This document shows positions 25,737-34,534 of a stretch of 64,000 nt of DNA, piece by piece (the first letter of the stretch is position 1; each line of letters begins with the position of its first letter). The notes under the pieces are model-generated. The model had not been told where the DNA came from. It saw only the letters and a program-made list of their open reading frames with translations, and did no database searches. Position numbers and translations under genes: made by a program. The stretch is from an uncultured Succinivibrio sp. (GTDB lineage: Bacteria; Pseudomonadota; Gammaproteobacteria; Enterobacterales; Succinivibrionaceae): the NCBI GenBank assembly GCA_902785325.1, contig CACZXZ010000007.1, positions 1 to 64,000 of the forward strand. The letters run 5' to 3'.

Positions 25737-25890
25737 TTGTAAGTGTAGTAAATTTTCTAACAAAATCTCCTTAGAGGTTTACTGCACTTGCAAGAAAAAA
25801 AACTAAAATCTGATGAAGGTTTTAATTATGACATTTTATGAATTAGACAACAGACTTTAAACTATCTTTATTGATGGTTTAAAGTTTTTT
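25737..25890 (+). ncRNA. leader RNA C: long hairpin, mini-ORF and terminator
   Basis: TTGTAAGTGTAGTAAA (25737-25752) pairs over 16 positions (with G-U pairs) with TTTACTGCACTTGCAA (25778-25793). TGATGAAGG follows, then ATG 25828 (10-residue ORF MTFYELDNRL, stop 25858-25860). ACTTTAAAC (25854-25862) and GTTTAAAGT (25877-25885) plus a T-run form a terminator 27 bases before the first gene. The order of parts matches leaders A and B though the sequence does not. Confidence 0.6.
25828..25860 (+). CDS. putative 10-residue leader peptide
   Basis: ATG 25828, with GAAGG 11 bases upstream, encodes MTFYELDNRL. The stop lies inside the 5' arm of the terminator, so ribosomes could prevent its folding. 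Confidence 0.35.
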   Translation: MTFYELDNRL

Positions 25891-25916
25891 GTTTTTATAG
25901 TTAAGGTAATTTAAGA

Positions 25917-27044
25917 ATGAAATTTGATGATCCTAATTTTGTAAAACAAATAATTAGAACAGATTTTTCTAATCATAAATCTTTATTAGAAGATGTTTTT
26001 GAAGAAATTGATACACGCACTCGTCAAGAGCGTAACATTTTGTTACAGCCGTTTTATGCTGATCAGATGTTTTATTATCATCCTGAAGATCCTCATTTTC
26101 AGGGGTATTTGTTGCTCCCTCACGGTGGTAGCTTCGATGTAGCCTTTGAATATTACTCTGTTGAGGATTTTGGTGAAAAGTTTAATCAAGCTATGCCTGC
26201 TAGTTATGATGTTTTCAAAGAGCAATTACGAGAACAAATTGGTAAACATGATTATGAGGATTTAATCAATCGTGATAGTCATGCGATTTCTAATTTATAT
26301 AAATCAATGGTTATTGCTAAAACTACCATGAAAGAATTTAGTAACACTTATCTTCAAGTTACTGAAACAATAGATAAATTAGCTGGTGTTGTTAATGATT
26401 ATTTAGAAGAAAATGGTCGTGATGATTTGCTTTTTAATGAAAATGACTATTTTAATTTGTATCAACGCTCAAAAGCTGTGAATGAGTATTTAGCTAATGA
26501 TCCTCTTTATGATGTAAAAGTTGTTGAAAAGTATATTTTGTCTAATGAAGATCGTTTACACGATCATTTTGCTAAAAATCAAGCTCATATCTTAGCAACT
26601 TGCAACGATAGAAGCTTAATTGAGTATGCTTGTAATGAAGCTGGCAATAATTGTGTAAGTTCTAATTTACCTCCTTTATGGAAATCACTTCCTATTTCTA
26701 ATAGTGAAGGTGACAAATCTTACACTGGTCAAATCTTGCTTCAAGATGGTGGTAGTTTAAATATTGAATTTAAACATGATGGTACTTTTAAAGACTTTGT
26801 AAATAAGTTTAATCAAGCTACACCTTCTGAATATGAAGATTTTAAAACACAATTTGCAGATCAGCTTCCAAGTTATGTAGATGAACAAGAAAAAAGAAAT
26901 GTGTTTTTGTCTTTAAAAATGTGTAAGGAAGTTATAAATGATTTAAATCAAAATCGTAATGAATTGCTTGAGCTTGAGCCTGAAGATGCGCAAGTAAAAG
27001 AACACAAGCAAGAGCAAAAACAGTCTAAAGGAAGGGGAAGATAA
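25917..27044 (+). CDS. acidic hypothetical protein with internal duplication
   Basis: 375 residues, no known family. Two stretches are related: around residues 60-105 (GYLLLPHGGSFDVAFEYY then FNQAMPASYDVFKEQLREQ) and around 275-325 (GQILLQDGGSLNIEFKHD then FNQATPSEYEDFKTQFADQ), indicating an internal repeat. Acidic, no export signal. The Gln-rich end is EQKQSKGRGR, and the next DUF285 gene starts 2 bases on. First gene after leader C. Confidence 0.65.
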   Translation: MKFDDPNFVKQIIRTDFSNHKSLLEDVFEEIDTRTRQERNILLQPFYADQMFYYHPEDPHFQGYLLLPHGGSFDVAFEYYSVEDFGEKFNQAMPASYDVFKEQLREQIGKHDYEDLINRDSHAISNLYKSMVIAKTTMKEFSNTYLQVTETIDKLAGVVNDYLEENGRDDLLFNENDYFNLYQRSKAVNEYLANDPLYDVKVVEKYILSNEDRLHDHFAKNQAHILATCNDRSLIEYACNEAGNNCVSSNLPPLWKSLPISNSEGDKSYTGQILLQDGGSLNIEFKHDGTFKDFVNKFNQATPSEYEDFKTQFADQLPSYVDEQEKRNVFLSLKMCKEVINDLNQNRNELLELEPEDAQVKEHKQEQKQSKGRGR

Positions 27045-27046
27045 AA

Positions 27047-27904
27047 ATGAGAACCAAGGAAGAGCAAGATGCTATCAATAAGGCTTGTAAATATCATCCT
27101 GAAACTTATAGGGAATTATCTGTTTTGATAAATGATCCTAAGGTTAACTTGGGAGAAATTGATACTTCAGCTATCACGGATATGTCTAATCTCTTTGCTT
27201 TTAAATATCGAGAACGCACGGACTTTAGTGGTATTGAGAAGTGGGACATGTCAAATGTGGAAAAGATGTCCTATATGTTTGCTGGGTGTCAAAGTTTTAA
27301 CCAAGATATTTCTAATTGGAATGTATCATCTGTTAAAAATATGGAATTTATGTTTCAGTGTTGTGATAATTTTAACCAACCACTGAATGATTGGAATGTT
27401 TCAAACGTTGAAAATATGTTGTCAATGTTTGTTGGTTGTTCTAATTTCAATCAACTATTAGATCAATGGGATGTAAGCTCAGTTAAAAACATGAATAGTA
27501 TGTTTCGTGGTTGTAAGGAATTTAATCAACCATTGAATACTTGGAATGTAAGTAATGTTACTGATATGTCTTGTATGTTTGAAAGTTGTAAGAAGTTTAA
27601 CCAAGATATTTCTGCTTGGGATGTATCAAATGTGCAAGATATGAAATGGATGTTTGCTAGATGTGAGAAGTTTAATCAACCCCTTAATGATTGGAATGTC
27701 GGTAACGTTGAAGATATGTATGGCATGTTTTGTATCTGTACAAATTTTAATCAGCCATTGAATAATTGGGATGTTGGCAACGTTTATTGTTTAAATGAAA
27801 TGTTTTATGATTGTAGAGCTTTTAACCAATCGTTAAATGATTGGTGTGTGCGTGAGGATTGTTATACAGATTATATATTTGAAAAAAACAGCACAATCTT
27901 ATGA
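27047..27904 (+). CDS. DUF285 repeat protein 13, frameshifted
   Basis: 285 residues as read: MRTKEEQDAINKACKYHPET, entry, ERTDFSGIEKW, eight regular repeats and an NDWCVRED cap, then a sudden end (YIFEKNSTIL). The usual C-terminal block (SYENVNKAFTQDQLQACGSEKI) continues in the +1 frame at 27888. A run of seven A (27882-27888) marks the break; six would restore the frame. Either a sequencing or slippage error, or a real inactivating or slippage-regulated change. The entry DNA matches 5425-5471. Confidence 0.75.
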   Translation: MRTKEEQDAINKACKYHPETYRELSVLINDPKVNLGEIDTSAITDMSNLFAFKYRERTDFSGIEKWDMSNVEKMSYMFAGCQSFNQDISNWNVSSVKNMEFMFQCCDNFNQPLNDWNVSNVENMLSMFVGCSNFNQLLDQWDVSSVKNMNSMFRGCKEFNQPLNTWNVSNVTDMSCMFESCKKFNQDISAWDVSNVQDMKWMFARCEKFNQPLNDWNVGNVEDMYGMFCICTNFNQPLNNWDVGNVYCLNEMFYDCRAFNQSLNDWCVREDCYTDYIFEKNSTIL

Positions 27905-28031
27905 GAATGTGAATAAAGCCTTTACTCAAGATCAATTACAAGCTTGTGGCTCTGAGAAGATTATTAAGGCTCTTAATAATGAGAAAGAGCAAAAGCAAGA
28001 AACAAAGAAAGTTAAAAGTGCTCATTTATAA
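27888..28031 (+). pseudogene. displaced C-terminal end of DUF285 protein 13
   Basis: Open frame encoding TAQSYENVNKAFTQDQLQ then the standard GSEKIIKALNNEKEQ linker and KKVKSAHL. It has no start of its own and completes the preceding gene after removal of one A. Confidence 0.65.
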
Positions 28032-28054
28032 ATTTGTCATGGCAAGAGGTTATT

Positions 28055-29197
28055 ATGGAATTAGATGAAAATAAATTGATTGATTACAAGGCTTTACAAG
28101 AATTGCTAGAAATTTTTAATCATGAAGTGCCTGAGGATTATTGCTCACAAGAGTATTTTGATAAGATTTTAGATGCTTATATACCTTTAGATCGTTGGCA
28201 TCCAAAAGAGCCTGAGCAAGTGATTAATGAAGCTTTGATTAAAGATGCTAATGAAGTATTAGTGAAGGCTGATCAAGTGTTGTTGCAAATTGGCAATAAG
28301 CACTTTCCTAATGATTTAACTGTTTATGTAACTCTCGGTACAAAAGATGATCTAGCAACTGTTAATTGCCCTTCATTAGGTTCAAAACAAGTTGCAAAAA
28401 TTAAAGAGTTTCATGATTTATTTCAACCTTTAGATGAACTTCAAGTTATTGATTACAACAATCTTGAGAAGTATTGCTTAAAAGCCTACCTTGAAAATGT
28501 AAGTGAAGTTAATGAGGATGATTTTAGCCAAGTACCTTTGCCTACTCGTGTTGCTTCTAAAATTCATGATTTACTTTCTGAAACTAAGAATGAAATGATT
28601 GACAATTTGTCTGTGCATGGCATTTATTTTGATAATGAAAAAGATCTTTATTTCGATTTAGGTCGTCATGATGATCTAGATTTTGAATTTAACGATTATA
28701 AGGCAAACGTGGAATTTGGTTATGCGTTAGAGCCTGGTGGTCGTCTTGAAAAGAATCTATTTGAAGATTTTGGATTTGATGTTACTAATGATGGTGATGC
28801 TTCGCTTGATGATTTAAAGCATGGTAATTTTAGTGGTTTACATGATCCTGATTTAGTTGATTTACGTAATGGTTGCGAAAAATTGACTGAAAGTGATTTT
28901 AAATCTGAATATCCTGATCTTGATTACGAGGATGAAAAGCGTGAAGTTGCTTATGCTTATGCTCGTGGTGCTGAAGATCAGATTGATTATTGTAAAAATG
29001 ATGCTCTAAATTATTTTAATGATCAATTTTCAAGTATTGTTGAAGATTTAAATGAGCAAGAAATTGAGCAGGTTAGAAATTACACTTCTAAAAAATGGTT
29101 TGAGCCTTGTGAAAAGAAATTCTCAGAAATTGCTCGTGATTATTTAGGTAATACCCAAGAGCAACAAGAAGTTAAGAACCAAGGAAGAGGTAGATAG
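28055..29197 (+). CDS. acidic hypothetical protein
   Basis: 380 residues, very acidic, no repeats or export signal, no family recognised. It contains repeated Asp-rich segments (YFDNEKDLYFDLGRHDDLDF). The tail is EVKNQGRGR and the next start is 1 base away. ATG 28055 is chosen because AGAGG lies 8 bases upstream; a TTG at 28034 lies within the dispersed palindrome and lacks an SD. Confidence 0.65.
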   Translation: MELDENKLIDYKALQELLEIFNHEVPEDYCSQEYFDKILDAYIPLDRWHPKEPEQVINEALIKDANEVLVKADQVLLQIGNKHFPNDLTVYVTLGTKDDLATVNCPSLGSKQVAKIKEFHDLFQPLDELQVIDYNNLEKYCLKAYLENVSEVNEDDFSQVPLPTRVASKIHDLLSETKNEMIDNLSVHGIYFDNEKDLYFDLGRHDDLDFEFNDYKANVEFGYALEPGGRLEKNLFEDFGFDVTNDGDASLDDLKHGNFSGLHDPDLVDLRNGCEKLTESDFKSEYPDLDYEDEKREVAYAYARGAEDQIDYCKNDALNYFNDQFSSIVEDLNEQEIEQVRNYTSKKWFEPCEKKFSEIARDYLGNTQEQQEVKNQGRGR

Positions 29198-29198
29198 T

Positions 29199-29576
29199 AT
29201 GTCTGATGATTATATTCTTGAGAAAGCTAATCAGTTAACAGCAACTTTAGTAAATCATCATTTTGATGGTTCAAATCTTTCTGTGTTATTAGATGCTGTT
29301 AAAGAAAATGATCTTGTTGATTTTGATGTTTTTTCAAACGATCATGATATAGTTATGCAAGCTGTGGAACGTATTTTATTTCTCAATAAAGTAAATGATT
29401 TTATTGAACAACCTAACGAGATTTTTAGAAAAACTTTTATTCAAGAAACAGATCTTAGGGATCTTGATGACGAACAAATTGATACAATCTTTGAAACTGT
29501 TAATGAGTATTTAGAAGAAAATCCTTTAGAACCAAATATTGATAATTTAAAAAAAGCATTTGATTTTTTTGTGTGA
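29199..29576 (+). CDS. acidic hypothetical protein, frameshifted
   Basis: 125 residues as read, ending KKAFDFFV. A run of seven T (29564-29570) sits at the end, and the +1 frame continues (CELNFCTDDLEAYDELL) to a normal VTKSRGR tail at 29841. With six T the product would be about 213 residues. No family recognised. Confidence 0.6.
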   Translation: MSDDYILEKANQLTATLVNHHFDGSNLSVLLDAVKENDLVDFDVFSNDHDIVMQAVERILFLNKVNDFIEQPNEIFRKTFIQETDLRDLDDEQIDTIFETVNEYLEENPLEPNIDNLKKAFDFFV

Positions 29577-29841
29577 ACTTAATTTCTGTACAGATGATCT
29601 TGAAGCTTATGATGAATTACTTCAACACGATGTTATTCCTACTGAGTGTATTGTGTTGACAAGTATTTATGATTGGGTGCAGGGTGATGATAAATATCAA
29701 ACAAATTATGAAGCTATTGATGATTTTATAGATGATTCTTCTTTTAATTTTTATGATCAAGCAAATGAGCTTGTTAATCAAGTAAAAGATCTTCTTGTTC
29801 AATCAAATGAAAATCAAGTAACTAAAAGCAGAGGTAGATAG
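29571..29841 (+). pseudogene. displaced C-terminal part of the preceding protein
   Basis: Continues in the +1 frame after the T7 run (CELNFCTDDLEAYDELLQHD ...) and ends NQVTKSRGR, the island's common tail. There is no credible start or SD of its own, so it is read as the rest of 29199-29576. Confidence 0.6.
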
Positions 29842-29843
29842 TT

Positions 29844-31070
29844 ATGGCTAAGAAGTTTGTTGTGTTTTATGAAGATTATGATGTGATAGGACCGTTAGAT
29901 TATAGTGTTTTTAATTCACTTGAAGAAGCTAATCGAGATGCATGTTTATGGGCTATGGATTTAAATGATAATCATCATGAAGGTAGAGTTTGGGTAGCAA
30001 GTTGTGAAGAAAAGGATTTAAATAAGTATTTAGAGCTTTTAAAAACTGAAGAAATTGATCCTGTGGTTCAAGACGATTTTTACGCTGATCACTTTGATTC
30101 TAATCGACATTTTTTCGATTCAGATGATGACTTTTGCCAAAAATTCTGTCTTGCTAAAGATGCTGAAGATCAACTAACAAGCATTTTAATTGAGCATGAC
30201 TTTACCCCTTATAACAGTATCTATAATGATATTTTTGATGCTGATTGGGATGTTACTAAGTTAAAATCAACTTTAGAAAGTTGTACTTTTAGTTTAGGTG
30301 AAGGTAGTCTAGGTTTATTATTAGATTATCCATTAGAAACAGCCGTAGAACGTGCTACTGTGGTTGGTGTTGAAAATGAGTTTTTACGCAATTATTTAGA
30401 TGATGTTCGTCCTTCTTTTGATGAAGAGCGTAAATGGTTTAATAAAGCCAACACTGACGATAAATGGTATTTTTCTTTAGAGGAATTAAAGGAAAATATG
30501 GCTGGTGAAGTCGATTTTGATTTGTTAGATCCTCAAAAGGTATCAGATCAAACTGTTGCTGAGTATATCGCCAATCTTGAATTAGATCATTGTATTCGCA
30601 TTAATGCTGATTTTGATCCTAATTCAGACTATTATGAAGAATATTTCTATATTGATCATTCTAATCCTGACTATCTAACTATTTGCTCTGCTCCTTATAA
30701 TACAGTGTTTGAGGAGGTTAGCCGATTGTCACATGAATACAATAAAATGATCTTCGACACTTTGCAAAATGCTCCTGAAAAACTTGATGTTGATCCTAAC
30801 TCTGAAGAATATAAACACTTTTCAGAATTAGCTGATCTTCCTTTTGTTGACACTGATTTTACTGGCAATCCTGTTCTTGATGCTCAAGATTGGTCTGATT
30901 ACCGTGATTTAGATGAACTTTATAAAAAACATGCTTTTACTCGTTATGACAAGCTAGTAAAGCCAATTATGGAAGGTATTAAAGCTGAATACGAAAAGGA
31001 ATTAGTACAAGAAGGTTTGACAGATGTAAATCAGCAAGAGCAAAAACAGTCTAAAAGCAGAGGAAGATAA
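29844..31070 (+). CDS. acidic hypothetical protein
   Basis: 408 residues, starting MAKKFVVFYEDYDVIGPLDY, which looks like a small beta-alpha N-terminal domain, then a long acidic region (many DD/DxD pairs). No family recognised. The tail is QKQSKSRGR, followed after 1 base by DUF285 protein 14. Confidence 0.65.
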   Translation: MAKKFVVFYEDYDVIGPLDYSVFNSLEEANRDACLWAMDLNDNHHEGRVWVASCEEKDLNKYLELLKTEEIDPVVQDDFYADHFDSNRHFFDSDDDFCQKFCLAKDAEDQLTSILIEHDFTPYNSIYNDIFDADWDVTKLKSTLESCTFSLGEGSLGLLLDYPLETAVERATVVGVENEFLRNYLDDVRPSFDEERKWFNKANTDDKWYFSLEELKENMAGEVDFDLLDPQKVSDQTVAEYIANLELDHCIRINADFDPNSDYYEEYFYIDHSNPDYLTICSAPYNTVFEEVSRLSHEYNKMIFDTLQNAPEKLDVDPNSEEYKHFSELADLPFVDTDFTGNPVLDAQDWSDYRDLDELYKKHAFTRYDKLVKPIMEGIKAEYEKELVQEGLTDVNQQEQKQSKSRGR

Positions 31071-31071
31071 A

Positions 31072-32016
31072 ATGAGGACAAGGGAAGAGCAGGAAACAAT
31101 AAATAAGGCATGTTGGTATCATCCTGTTACTAAGACTGAATTAATACTTTTATTAGAAGTTTCTGAAGTTAAATTAAACGATATTGATACTTCTAAGATT
31201 ACTGATATGTCAGAGCTCTTTGCTTATGAAAAATATCGTTATGATTGGAATGGATTAGAGTTGTGGGACACCTCTAACGTGACTGACATGAGCAATATGT
31301 TTTATGGCTGTTATTATAACTTCAATTATCCACTTGGTGATTGGGATGTGAGCTCAGTTAAAAACATGAGTTGTATGTTTGCCTATTGCTACAATTTTAA
31401 TCAAGATTTATCTTCCTGGAATGTAGCTTCAGTTACAGACATGAGTCAAATGTTTTATAAATGTTGTAACTTTAATTATTCCTTGAATACTTGGAATGTT
31501 GCCAATGTTACCGATATGCATAGTTTGTTTGCTGGATGTAGAGCATTTAACCAATCGTTAAATGCTTGGGATGTATCAAAGGTTACATGTATGTTTAATT
31601 TGTTCTATGGCTGTGAGAAGTTTAATCAGCCCTTAGATAACTGGAACGTAGCTAATGTTGAAGATATGCTTGAAATGTTTTCTTATTGTCCAAATTTTAA
31701 TCAAGACATTGGTGGTTGGAATGTTGAAAAAGTTCAAGATATGTCCTACATGTTTCAAAGTTGTGATAAGTTCAATCAGAATTTAAATAAATGGTCTGTG
31801 AATAAGCGTTGTAAAACCATAAATATTTTCTTTAATGCAGGTCAAGATTTATTTAATGTAAATAAAGCCTTTACTACTGAGCAATTATTAAAATCTCTTA
31901 CAACTAATGAAGAGGTTGAGGTTGATGATTTAGAATCTTTAACTGAACAGAACTTTTGGGAACAATCTTTAAATGTTACAAATGAAATTGAAGAAGGAGT
32001 ACAAAATGGAGTTTGA
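31072..32016 (+). CDS. DUF285 repeat protein 14
   Basis: 314 residues: MRTREEQETINKACWYHPVT, a divergent entry segment (LLEVSEVKLNDIDT), DWNGLELW, seven repeats, then a KWSVNKRC cap and an acidic tail without GRGR (ends EEGVQNGV). The end overlaps the next gene by 11 bases. One repeat pair is nearly identical in DNA to 16745-16815 in protein 8, and another to protein 11. Confidence 0.8.
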   Translation: MRTREEQETINKACWYHPVTKTELILLLEVSEVKLNDIDTSKITDMSELFAYEKYRYDWNGLELWDTSNVTDMSNMFYGCYYNFNYPLGDWDVSSVKNMSCMFAYCYNFNQDLSSWNVASVTDMSQMFYKCCNFNYSLNTWNVANVTDMHSLFAGCRAFNQSLNAWDVSKVTCMFNLFYGCEKFNQPLDNWNVANVEDMLEMFSYCPNFNQDIGGWNVEKVQDMSYMFQSCDKFNQNLNKWSVNKRCKTINIFFNAGQDLFNVNKAFTTEQLLKSLTTNEEVEVDDLESLTEQNFWEQSLNVTNEIEEGVQNGV

Positions 32017-33130
32017 TTTTAAACAAAATTATAGTAAGGATTCACCAGAATATGAAGCTTTAGAGTATGTTGCTTCTAAGTTATCTGAAATGACTGATTG
32101 TGAGTTTACTGTCGGTAGTACTGATATTTTTAAAACTACTTTGTTGTGTGATGGTATTCAAGTTTGTGCTAATGATTTAGTTAATGCTTGTAATTCACTT
32201 GATTTAGATAATTTCTGTGATGAATTTATTGTGCATCATGGTAAAGAGTTTGCTAAGTTAGAACAAGAAGATCTAGTTTGCAATAGTCTTTGTGATTACC
32301 TTAAAAGTAATCATTTTCCAAATATTACACTTCGTGCAAATGGCAAAACAGTAGATGGTAATCTTGATGCAATCGCCTTAAATCATGATTATCCATTGTT
32401 ATTTGATAAACCTAATACTTATTTAGGTGTGCCAAAAGAGATCATGGAAAAAGCTGTGCAACGTTGCCTTTTTGAGAATGAATATCGTGATTGGTATGAT
32501 AATAAACACAATGATGCTGTTAATTATGGCTTGTATTATCTAGATAACCCTCAAAAATTGTTTGATGCTTTGTTAGAAAAGGAAGGTAAGAGTTATGGTT
32601 TAATTGCTTATGATCTTGTTGATCCTGATTATCTTGAATATTATTTTCCAAACCTAAATGAAGAGCAATTAGAAAATTTAGCTGATGAAATTAAGAATTT
32701 CAAGCCTGATAATGAACATAATGCTTTAGTTTATCTTGATATATCAGGTAATACTTTAAGTGATCATTATCAAGAAGATTTACCTAATTTTAAAGTCTTT
32801 CAAAATGATGCTTATGTTCAAGATTTCATGAAAGATTATATTGAATGTGGTTTTGATACGATTGAGCAGAATCTTGATGAATTTTCTGAATATTTATCAG
32901 ATGATTTATATCAAACTTGTGAACGTTCTAATTCTTTAGGATCTTTATTTGGTTTATCTAATGAACAAGAATATTATGAAATGTTAGAAGAACTAATCGA
33001 AAATGAATATAACGTTATTTTTGTAAGTGATATTCGTAATTATGTTGATTATGAGCTTAGACAACAACTCAATGGTTTAGATAGAGCTCAAGAAGAGCAA
33101 GAAAAGAAGAGTTTAGGAAGAGGAAGATAA
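32006..33130 (+). CDS. acidic hypothetical protein
   Basis: 374 residues, acidic, no recognised family or export signal. ATG 32006 follows GAAGGAG; upstream starts would read through the preceding gene. It contains many YLD/YLE segments. Ends KKSLGRGR, with the next start 1 base after the stop. Confidence 0.65.
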   Translation: MEFDFKQNYSKDSPEYEALEYVASKLSEMTDCEFTVGSTDIFKTTLLCDGIQVCANDLVNACNSLDLDNFCDEFIVHHGKEFAKLEQEDLVCNSLCDYLKSNHFPNITLRANGKTVDGNLDAIALNHDYPLLFDKPNTYLGVPKEIMEKAVQRCLFENEYRDWYDNKHNDAVNYGLYYLDNPQKLFDALLEKEGKSYGLIAYDLVDPDYLEYYFPNLNEEQLENLADEIKNFKPDNEHNALVYLDISGNTLSDHYQEDLPNFKVFQNDAYVQDFMKDYIECGFDTIEQNLDEFSEYLSDDLYQTCERSNSLGSLFGLSNEQEYYEMLEELIENEYNVIFVSDIRNYVDYELRQQLNGLDRAQEEQEKKSLGRGR

Positions 33131-33131
33131 G

Positions 33132-33980
33132 ATGGAAAAGAATGAAAAACTAGAAACTCAATTAGCTTTATTGAATAATTATTTAAGCAATTTTGAATTT
33201 CAAAATGGTTCTTGGTTAGAAACTAATAATATTACAGATTTTTTAGTGTTTAATGAGGAGGAAGGTATAATTTCTGCTGACATCTCTCTTCCAAGTTTTT
33301 GTGGTTATGTGGATGGTGATTACGATTCAATCTGTGAATTTGTTGATGATTTTGTTTCTATCGTTAACAATATTGATGTAGAAGATGTTGCTAGACAATG
33401 CTGTGAAGATGATTTAGCTAATTCTGAAAGGCATGATTTTCCTAATCTTCAAGATGAAATTGAGGATGCTACAAGCATTAAAAATGATTTAATCAAGCTT
33501 GGTATAAGATTAGGAAATTTATTTAAAAATTCTTTGAATTTAGATTCTGCTACTATTACATCTGAACAATTAGAAGAAGTGAAGGCTTCAGCTACGATTG
33601 ATTATATCAATGAGAAAATTCAGGATGATGATTATGAGTATTTAAATGATCCTGAGGGAAGTCATGTCTTTGATGCTTTTATCTACAACTATGGTAAAGA
33701 GTTAATGCAAAAATATCCGCAAGATATGCTTAGATGCGTTAATGGGTTCTATTGGAATAGTGTTACAGCAACACAAGGTGAAAGAGTAGATGATGATCCT
33801 TATGAAGCATTGATTTCAATGTGGAATAAGTTAACTAAAGAAAACAAACAAGCTGTTGGACAAGTTTTATTAGATCACTTAGATGAAGATGATTGTCCTG
33901 ATTTGTTTGAGCATGTTAATGAAAAAGTTAAATTAGTTCAAAAACAACAAGAAGTTAATAAACAAGGAAGAGGTAGATAG
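33132..33980 (+). CDS. acidic hypothetical protein
   Basis: 282 residues, acidic, helical, no recognised family. A Gly/Asp segment (FCGYVDGDYDSICEFVDDFV) lies near residue 57. The tail is EVNKQGRGR, coupled to the next gene. Confidence 0.6.
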   Translation: MEKNEKLETQLALLNNYLSNFEFQNGSWLETNNITDFLVFNEEEGIISADISLPSFCGYVDGDYDSICEFVDDFVSIVNNIDVEDVARQCCEDDLANSERHDFPNLQDEIEDATSIKNDLIKLGIRLGNLFKNSLNLDSATITSEQLEEVKASATIDYINEKIQDDDYEYLNDPEGSHVFDAFIYNYGKELMQKYPQDMLRCVNGFYWNSVTATQGERVDDDPYEALISMWNKLTKENKQAVGQVLLDHLDEDDCPDLFEHVNEKVKLVQKQQEVNKQGRGR

Positions 33981-33981
33981 T

Positions 33982-34467
33982 ATGTCTGAAACTTTAGAAA
34001 ACGAACTAGAAAAACCTGCTTTAGTAGGTATTGTGGATTGTTATATTGATGAATATGATTGTTTTCAGTATGTTAGTTATGTTTTGCCACTTGAAACTTT
34101 AAAACATAAGATCCGAAACTTTGGTTCACTTAGAGCCGTTTTAAAGTATGATGTTGATCTTAATGATGAAGAAGGTATGCTTCCTTTAGAGAATTATCAA
34201 CAGGCTTGTGGTCAATTTGGTTCATTTTGGGAGCATGAGTTAAAAGATCTTTTTAAAGGCTCTCCTGAAGGTCAAGATTCAGTGGTGTTACCTGATGCTT
34301 ATATCTTTTATGTTTCAGAACCAACAAATGCATCTTTATTCACATTAAATTCTAATGATGATGAAGATGATGAAATGGAGTCTGTGATTGTGTTAAATGA
34401 TTGTTTCTTTACTTTAGCAGGGGATGATTATTCAGCACAAGTTTTAGCAGAATTACAAAGTATTTAA
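33982..34467 (+). CDS. acidic hypothetical protein, end of operon
   Basis: 161 residues, acidic, no recognised family. It lacks the basic tail (ends LAELQSI) and is followed by a terminator rather than a close gene, in keeping with tail and downstream coupling going together in this stretch. Confidence 0.6.
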   Translation: MSETLENELEKPALVGIVDCYIDEYDCFQYVSYVLPLETLKHKIRNFGSLRAVLKYDVDLNDEEGMLPLENYQQACGQFGSFWEHELKDLFKGSPEGQDSVVLPDAYIFYVSEPTNASLFTLNSNDDEDDEMESVIVLNDCFFTLAGDDYSAQVLAELQSI

Positions 34468-34486
34468 TTTTGTTGAAGTTGGTATT

Positions 34487-34520
34487 TTTGCCATGACATT
34501 TTTTTTGTTGTGGCATTTTT
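34487..34520 (+). terminator. terminator built on the dispersed palindrome
   Basis: TGCCATGACA pairs with TGTTGTGGCA (two G-U pairs) around an eight-T loop and is followed by TTTTTT. It lies just before the SD of DUF285 protein 15. Confidence 0.6.
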
Positions 34521-34534
34521 TAAGGAAAATGTAA

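Noticed and set aside
27883..27889. Programmed -1 frameshift heptamer A AAA AAC
   Set aside because: It is correctly phased, but the -1 frame soon stops and the homologous C-terminus lies in the +1 frame, so an extra A explains the break better.
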